The translations under genes were made by a program, and so were the position numbers. Shown piece by piece: positions 1 to 7,326 of a DNA stretch of 17,018 bases. The stretch comes from Haloarculaceae archaeon (GTDB lineage Archaea; Halobacteriota; Halobacteria; Halobacteriales; Haloarculaceae): NCBI GenBank assembly GCA_018609665.1, contig JAHENN010000214.1:1-17018 (forward strand). The letters are read 5' to 3'. Below the pieces are notes generated by a model. The model was not told the origin of the DNA and searched no databases. It was given only the letters and a program-made list of their open reading frames with translations. Every line of letters starts with the position of its first letter. Position 1 is the first letter of the stretch.

Positions 1-442
1 AAGCGACGGGCTGCTGGCGACGGCCGCCGACCGCGTGCCGGCGGCGACGCTCCTGCAGGGCGACGCCGCGCGGCTGCCGCTCGCCGACGACGTCGCCGAC
101 CTCGGCGTCTACGTCGCGACGCTGCACCACCTCCCGGAGCGGCGGCTCCGGCGGCGGAGCCTCGACGAGCTGGCGCGGGTGCTCGCGCCCGGCGGCGAGG
201 CGCTGGTCAGCGCCTGGAGCACGACCCACGACCGCTTCGACGCCGACGACGCCGAGGTCGGCTTCGACACCCACGTCGACTGGACGCTCCCCGACGGCGA
301 GACCGTCCCCCGGTACTACCACATCTACGCGCCGCCGGAGTTCGAGGCCGACCTGGCGGCCAGCGACCTCTCGGTCGCCCGGTCGTGGCGCTCCAGCGGC
401 AACTGCTACGCCGTCGTCGCGGCGGAACGGAAAGGCCCTTAA
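1..442 (+). CDS. Trm9-like SAM-dependent methyltransferase, 3' part only
   Basis: The reading frame is open from the left edge (codons begin at base 2) to a TAA at 440-442, so the 5' part lies outside the window. The visible 146 residues are the second half of a class I methyltransferase: an acidic post-motif stretch (LLQGDAARLPLADD), then YVATLHHLP, a helix ending in LARVLAPGG, then VSAW. The C-terminal pattern, with a tryptophan-containing strand before VPRYYHIY and a late SSGNCYAVV, resembles Trm9/ALKBH8-type methyltransferases, which modify wobble uridines in tRNA; a tRNA gene lies 173 bp downstream. The methyltransferase fold is secure, the Trm9-like label moderate, and the tRNA substrate is inferred from the family. 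The SAM-binding glycine motif is off the window. No promoter can be judged. Confidence 0.72.
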   Translation, partial: SDGLLATAADRVPAATLLQGDAARLPLADDVADLGVYVATLHHLPERRLRRRSLDELARVLAPGGEALVSAWSTTHDRFDADDAEVGFDTHVDWTLPDGETVPRYYHIYAPPEFEADLAASDLSVARSWRSSGNCYAVVAAERKGP

Positions 443-558
443 TCGCCGCCGCGATACCTTAGCCTGCGGGCAGCGAGGGGCGATGAGATGAGCGCGTCGA
501 GGGTGAGTGATCCCGAAGGGATTACCAGCCCCGGCGCACGAGGAGTGAAACGAAGAGT

Positions 559-569
559 GCGCCGATGGT
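559..569 (+). repeat. Partial 5' copy of tRNA-Gly
   Basis: The 11 bases GCGCCGATGGT are identical to the first 11 bases of the tRNA-Gly gene at 616-626, and in both places they follow a similar CGAAG-containing leader. A short GGCGCAC, the tRNA 3' terminus, also sits just upstream at 535-541. With the 3' copy at 822-846 this suggests repeated duplication or recombination at this tRNA. It is short, so chance cannot be fully excluded. Confidence 0.5.
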
Positions 570-615
570 GACCGACCCGGCGGGTCGCGAGCCACGGGGC
601 GCGAACGAAGTGAGC

Positions 616-686
616 GCGCCGATGGTCTAGTGGTAGGACCTGAGCCTTCCAAGCTCATGGCCCGGGTTCGAATCCCGGTCGGCGCA
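616..686 (+). tRNA. tRNA-Gly (anticodon TCC)
   Basis: A cloverleaf can be folded by eye. The acceptor stem GCGCCGA (616-622) pairs with TCGGCGC (679-685). The D stem GTC pairs with GAC around TAGTGGTAG. The anticodon stem TGAGC (641-645) pairs with GCTCA (653-657), and the loop CTTCCAA puts anticodon TCC at 648-650. The T arm carries GGTTCGAATCC. The discriminator is A686, and CCA is not encoded. There is no intron. The 3' end recurs at 822-846 and the 5' end at 559-569 (described separately), so this gene has been a recombination target. I see no convincing AT-rich promoter close to the 5' end; an AT-richer patch at 452-461 is a possible distant one. Confidence 0.96.
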
Positions 687-756
687 CTTCTGTGAGGCCC
701 GATTCGTGAGCGGCGCCGACGTCAGCGAGGCGTCGCGAACGACCGCGCGCCTCGCG

Positions 757-769
757 AACTCGCCAGAGG
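757..769 (+). repeat. 13-bp direct repeat, copy 1, beside a degenerate reverse T-arm
   Basis: AACTCGCCAGAGG occurs here and again at 982-994. This copy runs into GGGGATTGAACCCC (768-781). Read on the minus strand, that is a T-arm-like hairpin with the usual TTCAA core but one base short. The block therefore looks like the 3' end of a second, reverse-oriented tRNA remnant rather than part of tRNA-Gly. No complete tRNA can be folded from it. Confidence 0.5.
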
Positions 770-821
770 GGATTGAACCCCACCAGTCGCGCGCAGCGAC
801 CGGAGGGAGCGAGCACGTGGT

Positions 822-846
822 CCGGGTCGAATCCCGGTCGGCGCAC
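822..846 (+). repeat. Direct duplicate of the tRNA-Gly 3' end (att-like)
   Basis: The 20 bases at 827-846 are identical to the last 19 bases of tRNA-Gly plus the following C (668-687). Similarity continues back through the T stem to 822, with a single-base deletion in the T loop. A direct repeat of a tRNA 3' end is the usual footprint of site-specific integration by tyrosine recombinases in archaea. The two copies are only 159 bp apart, and no integrase or cargo gene lies between them, so any element has been lost. The att role is inferred. Confidence 0.65.
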
Positions 847-981
847 GGTGCGACGAGCGGACGCGTCCGGGCGTCGGTAGCGAGGAGACGGGACGTCTAC
901 GGCGTCGCTTCCGGCCGGAGACCGACGTTCGGCCGTCGCGGGAGGGGGCGTCCGCGTCCTGACGAATCGAATCCTTTACCA

Positions 982-994
982 AACTCGCCAGAGG
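982..994 (+). repeat. 13-bp direct repeat, copy 2
   Basis: Second exact copy of AACTCGCCAGAGG, 225 bp after the first. Here it is followed by TTTTATTCGCCAGCG instead of the T-arm-like sequence. It lies in the untranslated region before pilB and may mark the edge of the rearranged tRNA-proximal segment. Confidence 0.45.
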
Positions 995-1192
995 TTTTAT
1001 TCGCCAGCGATAATAGGATGGAACTACAGGGCAGACACAGCGATTATGATTCCGTTCTGCACGGCGGACGAGGCGACGCGTGTCGCGGGAGCGTCCGACG
1101 GACGGCGGTGTCAGTTTTGATACAGATGACCGACAGAATCGACGGAACACGAACGGTGGAAAACCGGAGCACGAACCGATCGGGGGGGTATC

Positions 1193-2980
1193 GTGAGTAG
1201 CGACAGCGAGACGACCGACGGCGACGAGGAGCTCGACGTCGCCGACGGGGTCGCCGACGAAGCAACCAACGGGGCCGCCGCCGAGGCCGACGAGGCCGCC
1301 GAACCGATCGACGGAATCGCGACCGACGACCGGGAGCCGGTCGCCGACCACCCGATCAAGGGCGAGATTCTCAGGTCGGTCGAGGAGCACTTCCGGGAGG
1401 CGGACATCGACGAGTCGTTCGCCGAGCGGCCCGACACGGAGTTCATCAAGAGCCGCTTTTTCGACTTCTCGTACCTCCAGAGCCACGAGGAAGTCGACCG
1501 GCTCTGGGTCGACGAGCCGTACGCCTACGTCTCCATCCTGCGGCGGGACGGCGAGGACAAACTCCGCTACCGGGTCCACGAGCCGGACCTCTCGGAGTTC
1601 GAGGAGTACGTCCGCGAGGATCTGGTGAAGATCCTGCGCAACAGCCTGATGTACCAGGACCTCGAGGACGGCGACGACCGGGAGGCGCTGTTCGAGGAGG
1701 AGGTGAAGGAGGTCATCTCCGACCACGCGGCCGCGACCATCGAGGACGGCTCGCTGCTGAAGCTGAAGTACTACCTGATGCGGGACTTCGTCCACATGGG
1801 TCCCATCGAGCCGATCATGCGGGACCCGAACATCGAGGACGTCTCCTGCGACGGCGTCGGAATCCCGGTGTACGTCTACCACACCGAACACCGCGACATG
1901 CCGACGAACATCACCTTCGAGAAACAGCAGCTGTCGTCGTTCGCGCTCCGGCTGGCCCAGCGGGCCGGCGAGCAGGTGTCGGTCTCGGAGCCGCTGATGG
2001 ACGGGACGCTGCCGGACGGCTCCCGCGTCCAGCTGACCTTCGGGTCGGACGTCGCCACGCGGGGGTCGAACTTCACCATCCGGAAGTTCGCCACCGTCCC
2101 GTTCACGCCGGTCGACCTCATCCAGAGCGGCACGTTCAGCACCGAGCAGATGGCGTACTTCTGGCTGGCCATCGAGAACAACCGCTCGCTCATCTTCTCC
2201 GGCGGCACCGGCTCGGGGAAGACGACGTCAATGAACGCCGTCTCGATGTTCGTCCCGGAGGACGCGAAGGTGGTCTCCATCGAAGACACCCGAGAGATAA
2301 CGCTGCCGCACGACAACTGGATCCAGTCGCTGACGCGGGAGTCGATCACCTCCGAGGGCCGCGGCGAGGTGTCTATGTACGAGCTCCTGCAGGCGGCGCT
2401 GCGACAGCGCCCGGAGTACCTGCTGGTCGGGGAGATACGGACCGAGCAGAACGTCGCCTTCACGTTCTTCCAGGCCATCGGGACGGGCCACACCGCCTAC
2501 ACGACCATCCACGCCGAGAGCGTCGAGGGTGTGCTGAACCGCCTGGAGAACCAGCCGCTCAACGTTCCCACCCAGATGGTGCTCGAACTCGACATCATCT
2601 CCATCCAGACGCAGACGTTCCTGGACGGCGACCGGGTTCGCCGGAACGACGGCGTCACCGAGATCCTGCCGAGCGGCGACGCCGACGATTCCATCCGCGC
2701 GATCGACATCTTCGCCCGCGACGCCGACGAGGACGTCATCCAGCGGGTGAACAACTCCCAGGTGCTGCAGGACATCGCCGACGACCGCGGCTGGAGCGGC
2801 CGCGAACTCGCCGAGGAGCTGCGGAAGCGGCGGGAGTTCCTCCAGTATCTCGTCGACAACGACATCTCCGACTACGAGGACGTCACCTCGGCCATCCACA
2901 TGTTCGGCAACGACCAGGAGACGCTGCTGGAGCAGGTCGAGCAGGGGACCCTCGAGTCGGGGGACTTCCAGGAGGAATGA
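1193..2980 (+). CDS. pilB: Type IV pilus / type II secretion assembly ATPase (PilB/TadA type)
   Basis: This 595-residue hexameric-type ATPase is expected to power pilin polymerisation on the cytoplasmic side of the membrane. The first 50 or so residues are a very acidic, probably disordered haloarchaeal extension. The N-terminal domain follows, then the RecA-like core: Walker A GGTGSGKTT (337-345), acidic box VVSIED (360-365), Walker B LLVGE (410-414) and His box GTGHTAYTTIH (430-440). These motifs and their order define the archaeal GspE/PilB/TadA family. The GTG start is the only reasonable one, because the next Met codons fall inside the conserved part. Its stop overlaps the pilC start by 4 bases (ATGA), indicating coupled translation. 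Whether the machine makes adhesion pili or another filament cannot be told from this protein alone; the neighbours favour a pilus. Confidence 0.93.
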   Translation: MSSDSETTDGDEELDVADGVADEATNGAAAEADEAAEPIDGIATDDREPVADHPIKGEILRSVEEHFREADIDESFAERPDTEFIKSRFFDFSYLQSHEEVDRLWVDEPYAYVSILRRDGEDKLRYRVHEPDLSEFEEYVREDLVKILRNSLMYQDLEDGDDREALFEEEVKEVISDHAAATIEDGSLLKLKYYLMRDFVHMGPIEPIMRDPNIEDVSCDGVGIPVYVYHTEHRDMPTNITFEKQQLSSFALRLAQRAGEQVSVSEPLMDGTLPDGSRVQLTFGSDVATRGSNFTIRKFATVPFTPVDLIQSGTFSTEQMAYFWLAIENNRSLIFSGGTGSGKTTSMNAVSMFVPEDAKVVSIEDTREITLPHDNWIQSLTRESITSEGRGEVSMYELLQAALRQRPEYLLVGEIRTEQNVAFTFFQAIGTGHTAYTTIHAESVEGVLNRLENQPLNVPTQMVLELDIISIQTQTFLDGDRVRRNDGVTEILPSGDADDSIRAIDIFARDADEDVIQRVNNSQVLQDIADDRGWSGRELAEELRKRREFLQYLVDNDISDYEDVTSAIHMFGNDQETLLEQVEQGTLESGDFQEE

Positions 2981-4998
2981 GCGGAGAGACGATGAACGAG
3001 CCGGCGCCGGTCCCGGACTACGAGCTGGAACAGCGGTTCCCGGAGCGGCACGACCTCTCGGCGGACGACCGCGACCGGCTCAGGGACGAACACGGCCGCA
3101 TCAGGACGTACTTCCTGCTGCACCCCTCGCGGTTCAAGCGGCTCCAGCGGTGGCTCAACCAGGCCCGGATGGGGTACACCCACGACGTCTACCTCGAGCG
3201 GGTGACGGGGTACGCCCTCATCGCGGGCGCCGTCGGGCTGTTCCTCGGGACCGTGCTGAGCCTCCAGCTGTTCGTCTTCGACGGCTGGGAGGCGCTCGGC
3301 CTCACGTCGACGGCGCTGCAGGCCGGCGGGTCGGTGCTGGTGGTGGCGCTGACCGTCGGGCTCTTCGGCGGCGGCGCCTTCGCAACCGGCTACTACTACC
3401 CGGCCTCGCGGGCGAGCGCCCGGGAGCGGCAGATCGACGTGCTGTTGCCGCACGCCATCGTCTACATGTACGCGCTGAGCCACGGCGGGATGAACGCCTT
3501 CGAGGTGATGAAGGAGATGGGCGATGCCGAGGACGTCTACGGCGAGGTCGCCCGGGAGTTCGACACCGTCACCCGCGACGTGGAGCTGTTCGGCAACGAT
3601 CTCTTCTCGGCGCTGCGGGACGCCCGCAGCGTGACGCCGTCGGAGAACTTCGAGCAGTTCGTCGACGACCTGATATCCGTGCTGGACTCCGGCAGCGAGT
3701 TCGCGACCTTCCTCGAGGACGAGGCCGAGACGTACATGAACCGCGCCCAGGACGAACAGGAGGGGTTCCTCGAGACGCTGTCGATTCTCGCGGAGATATT
3801 CATCGTCGCCTTCGTCGCCGCGCCGCTGTTCCTCATCGTCGTGCTGCTCGTGATCAGCCTGCTCGGCGGCCAGGCGCTGCTGCAGGTCGTCTTCCTGGTC
3901 TACGCCGGGCTGCCGCTCGGAATGCTGGGATTCCTGGCGGCCGTCGACATCCTCGCGAAGCCGTTCGCCGAGTCGACCGAGACGCTGGAGCTGGACCGCG
4001 AGAAAGAAAGCGGGGAGCAGAGCCGGCGGGTGACGTCGGACCCCGACTACGAGGAGTACGAGCGCCGCAAGCGGAAGGCCGAACGGTGGGAGAAGCTACG
4101 AAGCCCGATCGCACAGATCAAAAAGCGGAATCCGCTGCTGTCGCTGGCGCTGACCGTCCCGGTCGCCGTCATCTGCGTGGGCGCCCTGGTCGGGACGGGC
4201 AACGCGCCGACGTCGCTGGACGGGCTCTACGACGCACCCGTCGAGGGGACGATCGCGCTGTTCGTGCTGCCGTTTCTCGTCGCCAGCGTGCCGCTGACGC
4301 TGCTGTACGAGTCGGGACGGCGGCGGAAACAGCGCATCGCCGAGCGGTTCCCCAACACGCTGAACATCCTCTCCAGTGCCAACCAGATGGGCATCCGGCT
4401 CGTGGAGTCGCTAAACCTCGTCGCCCGGTGGTCCGAGGGCGTCCTCGCCGAGGAGCTGCGGAAGGTCCGCAACGACATCGCCTGGAACGAGGACGTCGAG
4501 CGGGCGCTCTTGGAGTTCGCCAACCGGCTCCGCGTCCCGCAGGTGACCCGGACGATGAAGCTCATCGCGAAGGGGAACCGCACCTCCAGCGACCTCTCGG
4601 AGATTATCTCCATCGCCGCCCAGGACACCCGCAACCGCCACCAGGTCGAGCGCCAGCGCCGCGACCAGATGAGCGCCTACACCGCCATCGTCATCATCGG
4701 CGTGCTGGTGTTCCTCGGCGTCATCGCCGTGCTGGACGTCTCGTATCTGGGTCGCATCGCCCAACTGGAGGCCGTCGAGTCGGCGCCGGAGCAGGCCAGC
4801 GGCCCCGGCGCCGCCCTCGGCAGCGTCGCCAACCTGCGAATCGGGCTCTACCGGGCGATCTTCTTCCACTCGGTGCTCATCCAGGGAATCGGCAGCGGCC
4901 TGCTGGCCGGCAAGCTCGCCGAGAACGAGGTGCTCGGCGGACTGAAGTACAGCATCGTCCTCGTAATCATCAGCTCCGTCGTCTTCCTGGCAATCTGA
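2977..4998 (+). CDS. pilC: Type IV pilus assembly membrane platform protein (PilC/TadC type)
   Basis: This 673-residue polytopic membrane protein should form the inner platform that couples the PilB ATPase to pilin. It has two T2SSF-type halves. Hydrophobic segments lie near residues 79-99, 116-138, 268-340 (a pair), 387-407, 425-443, 565-590 and 628-673. Amphipathic helical blocks between them carry the usual features (for example SHGGMNAFEVMKEM in the first half and ANQMGIRLVESLNLVARWS in the second). The duplicated architecture and length fit haloarchaeal PilC. The ATG overlaps the pilB stop and is preceded by GGAGG at 2971-2975, an unusually close ribosome-binding site consistent with translational coupling. 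An in-frame ATG at 2992 is an alternative start. The next gene begins one base after the stop, so the three genes form one operon. Confidence 0.92.
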   Translation: MSGETMNEPAPVPDYELEQRFPERHDLSADDRDRLRDEHGRIRTYFLLHPSRFKRLQRWLNQARMGYTHDVYLERVTGYALIAGAVGLFLGTVLSLQLFVFDGWEALGLTSTALQAGGSVLVVALTVGLFGGGAFATGYYYPASRASARERQIDVLLPHAIVYMYALSHGGMNAFEVMKEMGDAEDVYGEVAREFDTVTRDVELFGNDLFSALRDARSVTPSENFEQFVDDLISVLDSGSEFATFLEDEAETYMNRAQDEQEGFLETLSILAEIFIVAFVAAPLFLIVVLLVISLLGGQALLQVVFLVYAGLPLGMLGFLAAVDILAKPFAESTETLELDREKESGEQSRRVTSDPDYEEYERRKRKAERWEKLRSPIAQIKKRNPLLSLALTVPVAVICVGALVGTGNAPTSLDGLYDAPVEGTIALFVLPFLVASVPLTLLYESGRRRKQRIAERFPNTLNILSSANQMGIRLVESLNLVARWSEGVLAEELRKVRNDIAWNEDVERALLEFANRLRVPQVTRTMKLIAKGNRTSSDLSEIISIAAQDTRNRHQVERQRRDQMSAYTAIVIIGVLVFLGVIAVLDVSYLGRIAQLEAVESAPEQASGPGAALGSVANLRIGLYRAIFFHSVLIQGIGSGLLAGKLAENEVLGGLKYSIVLVIISSVVFLAI

Positions 4999-4999
4999 C

Positions 5000-6595
5000 A
5001 TGCACACGCTCGACACGGACGACAGAGGGGTATCGGAGGTCATCGGGGCCATCCTGGTGTTCGGCATCCTGGTGACGCTGCTCGGCATCATCCAGGCGCA
5101 GGCGGTGCCGAACCAGAATCAGGAAATCGAGGTTCAGCACACGGCAGAGGTAGAGAGCGACCTAATCAACCTCCATCAGACCATCTCGGCTGTCTCTGCG
5201 AACGGCAACGGCCAATCCTCCTCAATAAGTGCTGGGACCGATTATCCGTCGCGGCTCCTGTTTTTTAATCCGCCGCCGGTACAGGGGAAAATCGAGACGT
5301 CGGACCCGCAGAACATTACGATAGAAAATATCGAAGCGGACAACTCGGAGGTACAGGACTACGTCAGTAGTGGTTCCCCTAATAGCATCGTCATCAACAG
5401 TAGCCGCCTGCGCTACCGCGCCGAGTACAATGAGATACAGAACGAACCGACGGTCCGGTATGAGTACGGGGTTCTGTACAGCCGGTTTGATGACGGATTG
5501 ACTGTAAAAAACGAGGGAGCGGTGATCGATGGGCCGAGAATCAATCTACTAGGGATAGAAGGAAACTACTCTACGGCGAGTAGCCGACAGCAGTCTCTCA
5601 GCGTAGAACCCGTGAGCGCTCCGGCTCGTAGCGTCAGTATCAGCGGAGATGGGTCGGGGAACAACATAGAGATCGAACTGCAGAGCAACCTATCTGCAAG
5701 CGAATGGAGGGAACTCTACGACCCGAGCTCAAGCAGCAGAATCGTCGGTATAAGCAACTCAGGCAGTAACAGAGTCCTATTCGAGCTCGATCCTGGTTTC
5801 GACTACGAATTGCGGCTCTCGAAGGTCGCATTGGAGCAGGGCGTCAGTAAGACGGAGCCCGCGTACATCGTGCCGGTGCAACCGGGAGTCACGAACGCCG
5901 GCGTCGGAGAGCCGGTAATTGTCGAATATGAGGTCCGAGACCGATTCAATAACCCCGTAAGCGGCGTGACCGTCGAGGTGGAGGACCCGGCCGGGAGGAC
6001 TGTTGCCACCAAGACAACCAACAGCGAGGGGCGAGTGACCGCTCAGGTGACTCCGCCGGCGACGCAGGACTACACCGGAACGATAGACCTGTCCGGCACG
6101 TCATCAACCAGCTGCGGGAGCGGGAAGTGCGAAGCAGATTATCGGACGCAGGTCCCGCGCATTAGCCTGAATCCGTTCACCGGGGTCATCGTCGAAGGCT
6201 CGCAGACCGGGGACGCAATTGGCAATATTAATACCGGGCTTGATGATGAAACTGTATCGATTCTTCTGAATAATACCGATCAAACCGATTCTGCCAAAAT
6301 ACAGAGCCTACGAATAAACCACTACAGCCCGGACCCGAATGGTCATAGCCCGGTTGAGTTTAGAAATTCGTCAGGCGAATCCGTCGATAATATAGTTATC
6401 GGCGGTGGATTCAAAGATAGCACAAATAGTAATATTGATGCACTCGCGCCGATTCCTGCTGGTGGGGAAGAGGAGTTTGCTTTCGTGTTTAACGGAAGCG
6501 TATCACAAGGTCACTACTTTGTCGTGACGGTTATATACGACAACCAGCGGGCAAGATACTTTATATCGCCACAGGGTACGAGTCCACTTTTGTGA
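5000..6595 (+). CDS. Large pilin-like surface protein with class III signal peptide and Ig-like domain
   Basis: The 531-residue product begins with an archaeal prepilin signal: acidic and basic residues, then DDRG (7-10) and a hydrophobic segment starting VSEVIGAILVFGILV, cleavable after Gly10 by a prepilin peptidase. Residues 40-190 are a polar extracellular region like those of haloarchaeal proteins encoded directly after pilBC. Residues about 288-370 resemble a bacterial Ig-like (Big_1) fold, with PVSGVTVEVEDPAGRTV and a TNSEGRVT turn. Two Cys at about 372-377 and several N-glycosylation sequons (NIT, NSS, NYS, NLS, NNT, NGS) follow a surface location. At over 500 residues it is much larger than a major pilin, so a minor or tip pilin or adhesin is likely (inference). 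After the signal segment the base composition falls sharply: my hand count for 6241-6300 is 21 of 60 G+C. Confidence 0.82.
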   Translation: MHTLDTDDRGVSEVIGAILVFGILVTLLGIIQAQAVPNQNQEIEVQHTAEVESDLINLHQTISAVSANGNGQSSSISAGTDYPSRLLFFNPPPVQGKIETSDPQNITIENIEADNSEVQDYVSSGSPNSIVINSSRLRYRAEYNEIQNEPTVRYEYGVLYSRFDDGLTVKNEGAVIDGPRINLLGIEGNYSTASSRQQSLSVEPVSAPARSVSISGDGSGNNIEIELQSNLSASEWRELYDPSSSSRIVGISNSGSNRVLFELDPGFDYELRLSKVALEQGVSKTEPAYIVPVQPGVTNAGVGEPVIVEYEVRDRFNNPVSGVTVEVEDPAGRTVATKTTNSEGRVTAQVTPPATQDYTGTIDLSGTSSTSCGSGKCEADYRTQVPRISLNPFTGVIVEGSQTGDAIGNINTGLDDETVSILLNNTDQTDSAKIQSLRINHYSPDPNGHSPVEFRNSSGESVDNIVIGGGFKDSTNSNIDALAPIPAGGEEEFAFVFNGSVSQGHYFVVTVIYDNQRARYFISPQGTSPLL

Positions 6596-6626
6596 TTTCA
6601 CTTACAAAATCCGAGCCCGTTCGCGT

Positions 6627-6644
6627 GTTTCCTTTTTATTGATT
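6627..6644 (+). terminator. T-rich stretch after the pilus operon
   Basis: GTTTCCTTTTTATTGATT lies 32 bases after the stop of the pilin-like gene and has a run of five T. Archaeal transcripts often end at such U-rich tracts without a hairpin. It lies too far from the next start (about 90 bases) to be that gene's leaderless promoter, but an alternative promoter role is not excluded. Confidence 0.4.
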
Positions 6645-6689
6645 TGGCAGCGTGGGTTGCTATGCCAATCTCCCGAGCGAACGAAGCCA

Positions 6690-6699
6690 AACTATACCT
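6690..6699 (+). promoter_or_regulatory. TATA-box candidate for the response-regulator operon
   Basis: AACTATACCT is centred about 32 bases before the ATG at 6727 and follows a purine-rich GAAGCCA that could act as the TFB-recognition element. The spacing predicts transcription starting within a few bases of the ATG, giving a leaderless or nearly leaderless mRNA. Confidence 0.6.
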
Positions 6700-6726
6700 T
6701 CCTCCCAACAAAAGGGCGAACATCCA

Positions 6727-7326
6727 ATGACCGACTCGGACCAGCCGACGGTGCTCGTCGTCGAGGACGAGCGGGCGTTGATCGAGTTGTACGTCCGGTG
6801 GCTCGGCGACGACTACGACGTGCGGACGGCGGAGGGCGGCGAGGAGGCCCTCGAGCGGTTCGACGGGGACGTCGACGTCGTCCTGCTCGACCGGCTGATG
6901 CCGGGGATGAGCGGCGACGAGGTGCTCGAGGCGGTCCGGGAGCAGGACACCGACTGCAAGGTGGCGATGGTGACCGCCGTCGAGCCGGACTTCGACGTCG
7001 TCACGATGGGCTTCGACGACTACCTGACGAAGCCGGTCGAGCAGGAGACGCTGCTGGAGACGATCAACCGGCTGCTGTCCCGGACGGAGTACGCCGACCT
7101 CGAGCAGGAGCTGTACGCGCTGGTCTCCAAGCGGGCGGCGCTGGAGGCGTCGAAGCCGGCCGAGGAGCTGGACGAAAGCGAGGAGTTCGCCGACCTCGAG
7201 GCGCGCATCGCCGAGATCCGGGCCCAGCTCGACGAGACGCTGTCGGACGTGCAGGACGACGAGTTCGTCGCGATGGTCCGGGAACTGGAGGGCGACGGCG
7301 GTGACGAGCGGGAGGGCCAAGAGTGA
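6727..7326 (+). CDS. Response regulator with C-terminal HalX-type domain
   Basis: This 199-residue protein has an N-terminal receiver domain with all the expected residues: acidic pair Glu13-Asp14, phospho-acceptor Asp55 in LLDRLMPGMSG, Thr83 and Lys102 in LTKP. The C-terminal part (about 115-190) is a charged helical region rich in Glu, with LSRTEYADLEQELYALVSKR, typical of the HalX domain found behind receivers in haloarchaea. There is no classical DNA-binding domain, so output is probably through protein-protein contact. No histidine kinase is adjacent, so the partner is elsewhere. The ATG at 6727 fits the upstream TATA candidate; an upstream in-frame extension starting at 6652 is out of register with that promoter. 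The stop overlaps the next start (GTGA), so the two genes are co-translated. Confidence 0.92.
   Translation: MTDSDQPTVLVVEDERALIELYVRWLGDDYDVRTAEGGEEALERFDGDVDVVLLDRLMPGMSGDEVLEAVREQDTDCKVAMVTAVEPDFDVVTMGFDDYLTKPVEQETLLETINRLLSRTEYADLEQELYALVSKRAALEASKPAEELDESEEFADLEARIAEIRAQLDETLSDVQDDEFVAMVRELEGDGGDEREGQE

Larger units (their letters stand above)
687..1192. other. Gene-poor region between tRNA-Gly and the pilus operon
   Basis: I see no credible gene here. The first part (687-846) holds tRNA-like fragments. From about 960 the sequence becomes more AT-rich and probably contains the pilB promoter. Two candidate AT-rich boxes are TTTTAT at 995-1000 and TTTTGATAC at 1115-1123. Either would leave a 5' untranslated leader (roughly 170 or 50 nt), unlike most other genes in the window, where the box is about 25-31 nt from the start codon. 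A 60-codon frame at 1018-1200 has no family features and runs into pilB, so I did not annotate it. Confidence 0.5.

Noticed and set aside
443..615. Possible C/D-box small RNA before tRNA-Gly
   Set aside because: GATGAGATGA-like boxes are present, but no CUGA D box pairs with them, so it is not supported.
655..846. Short minus-strand frame with PGFEP-like residues
   Set aside because: Typical false protein produced by translating tRNA T-arms; it covers tRNA-Gly and its partial copy.
1018..1200. 60-codon plus-strand frame before pilB
   Set aside because: No recognisable features, ends inside the pilB start, and has composition of untranslated leader.
722..1891. Long minus-strand open frame opposite the start of pilB
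   Set aside because: High GC keeps many antisense frames open; it shows no family motif and lies over a secure gene.
3150..5075. 641-codon plus-strand frame overlapping pilC
   Set aside because: Arg/Pro/Gly-rich out-of-frame shadow of pilC, with no membrane helices or motifs.
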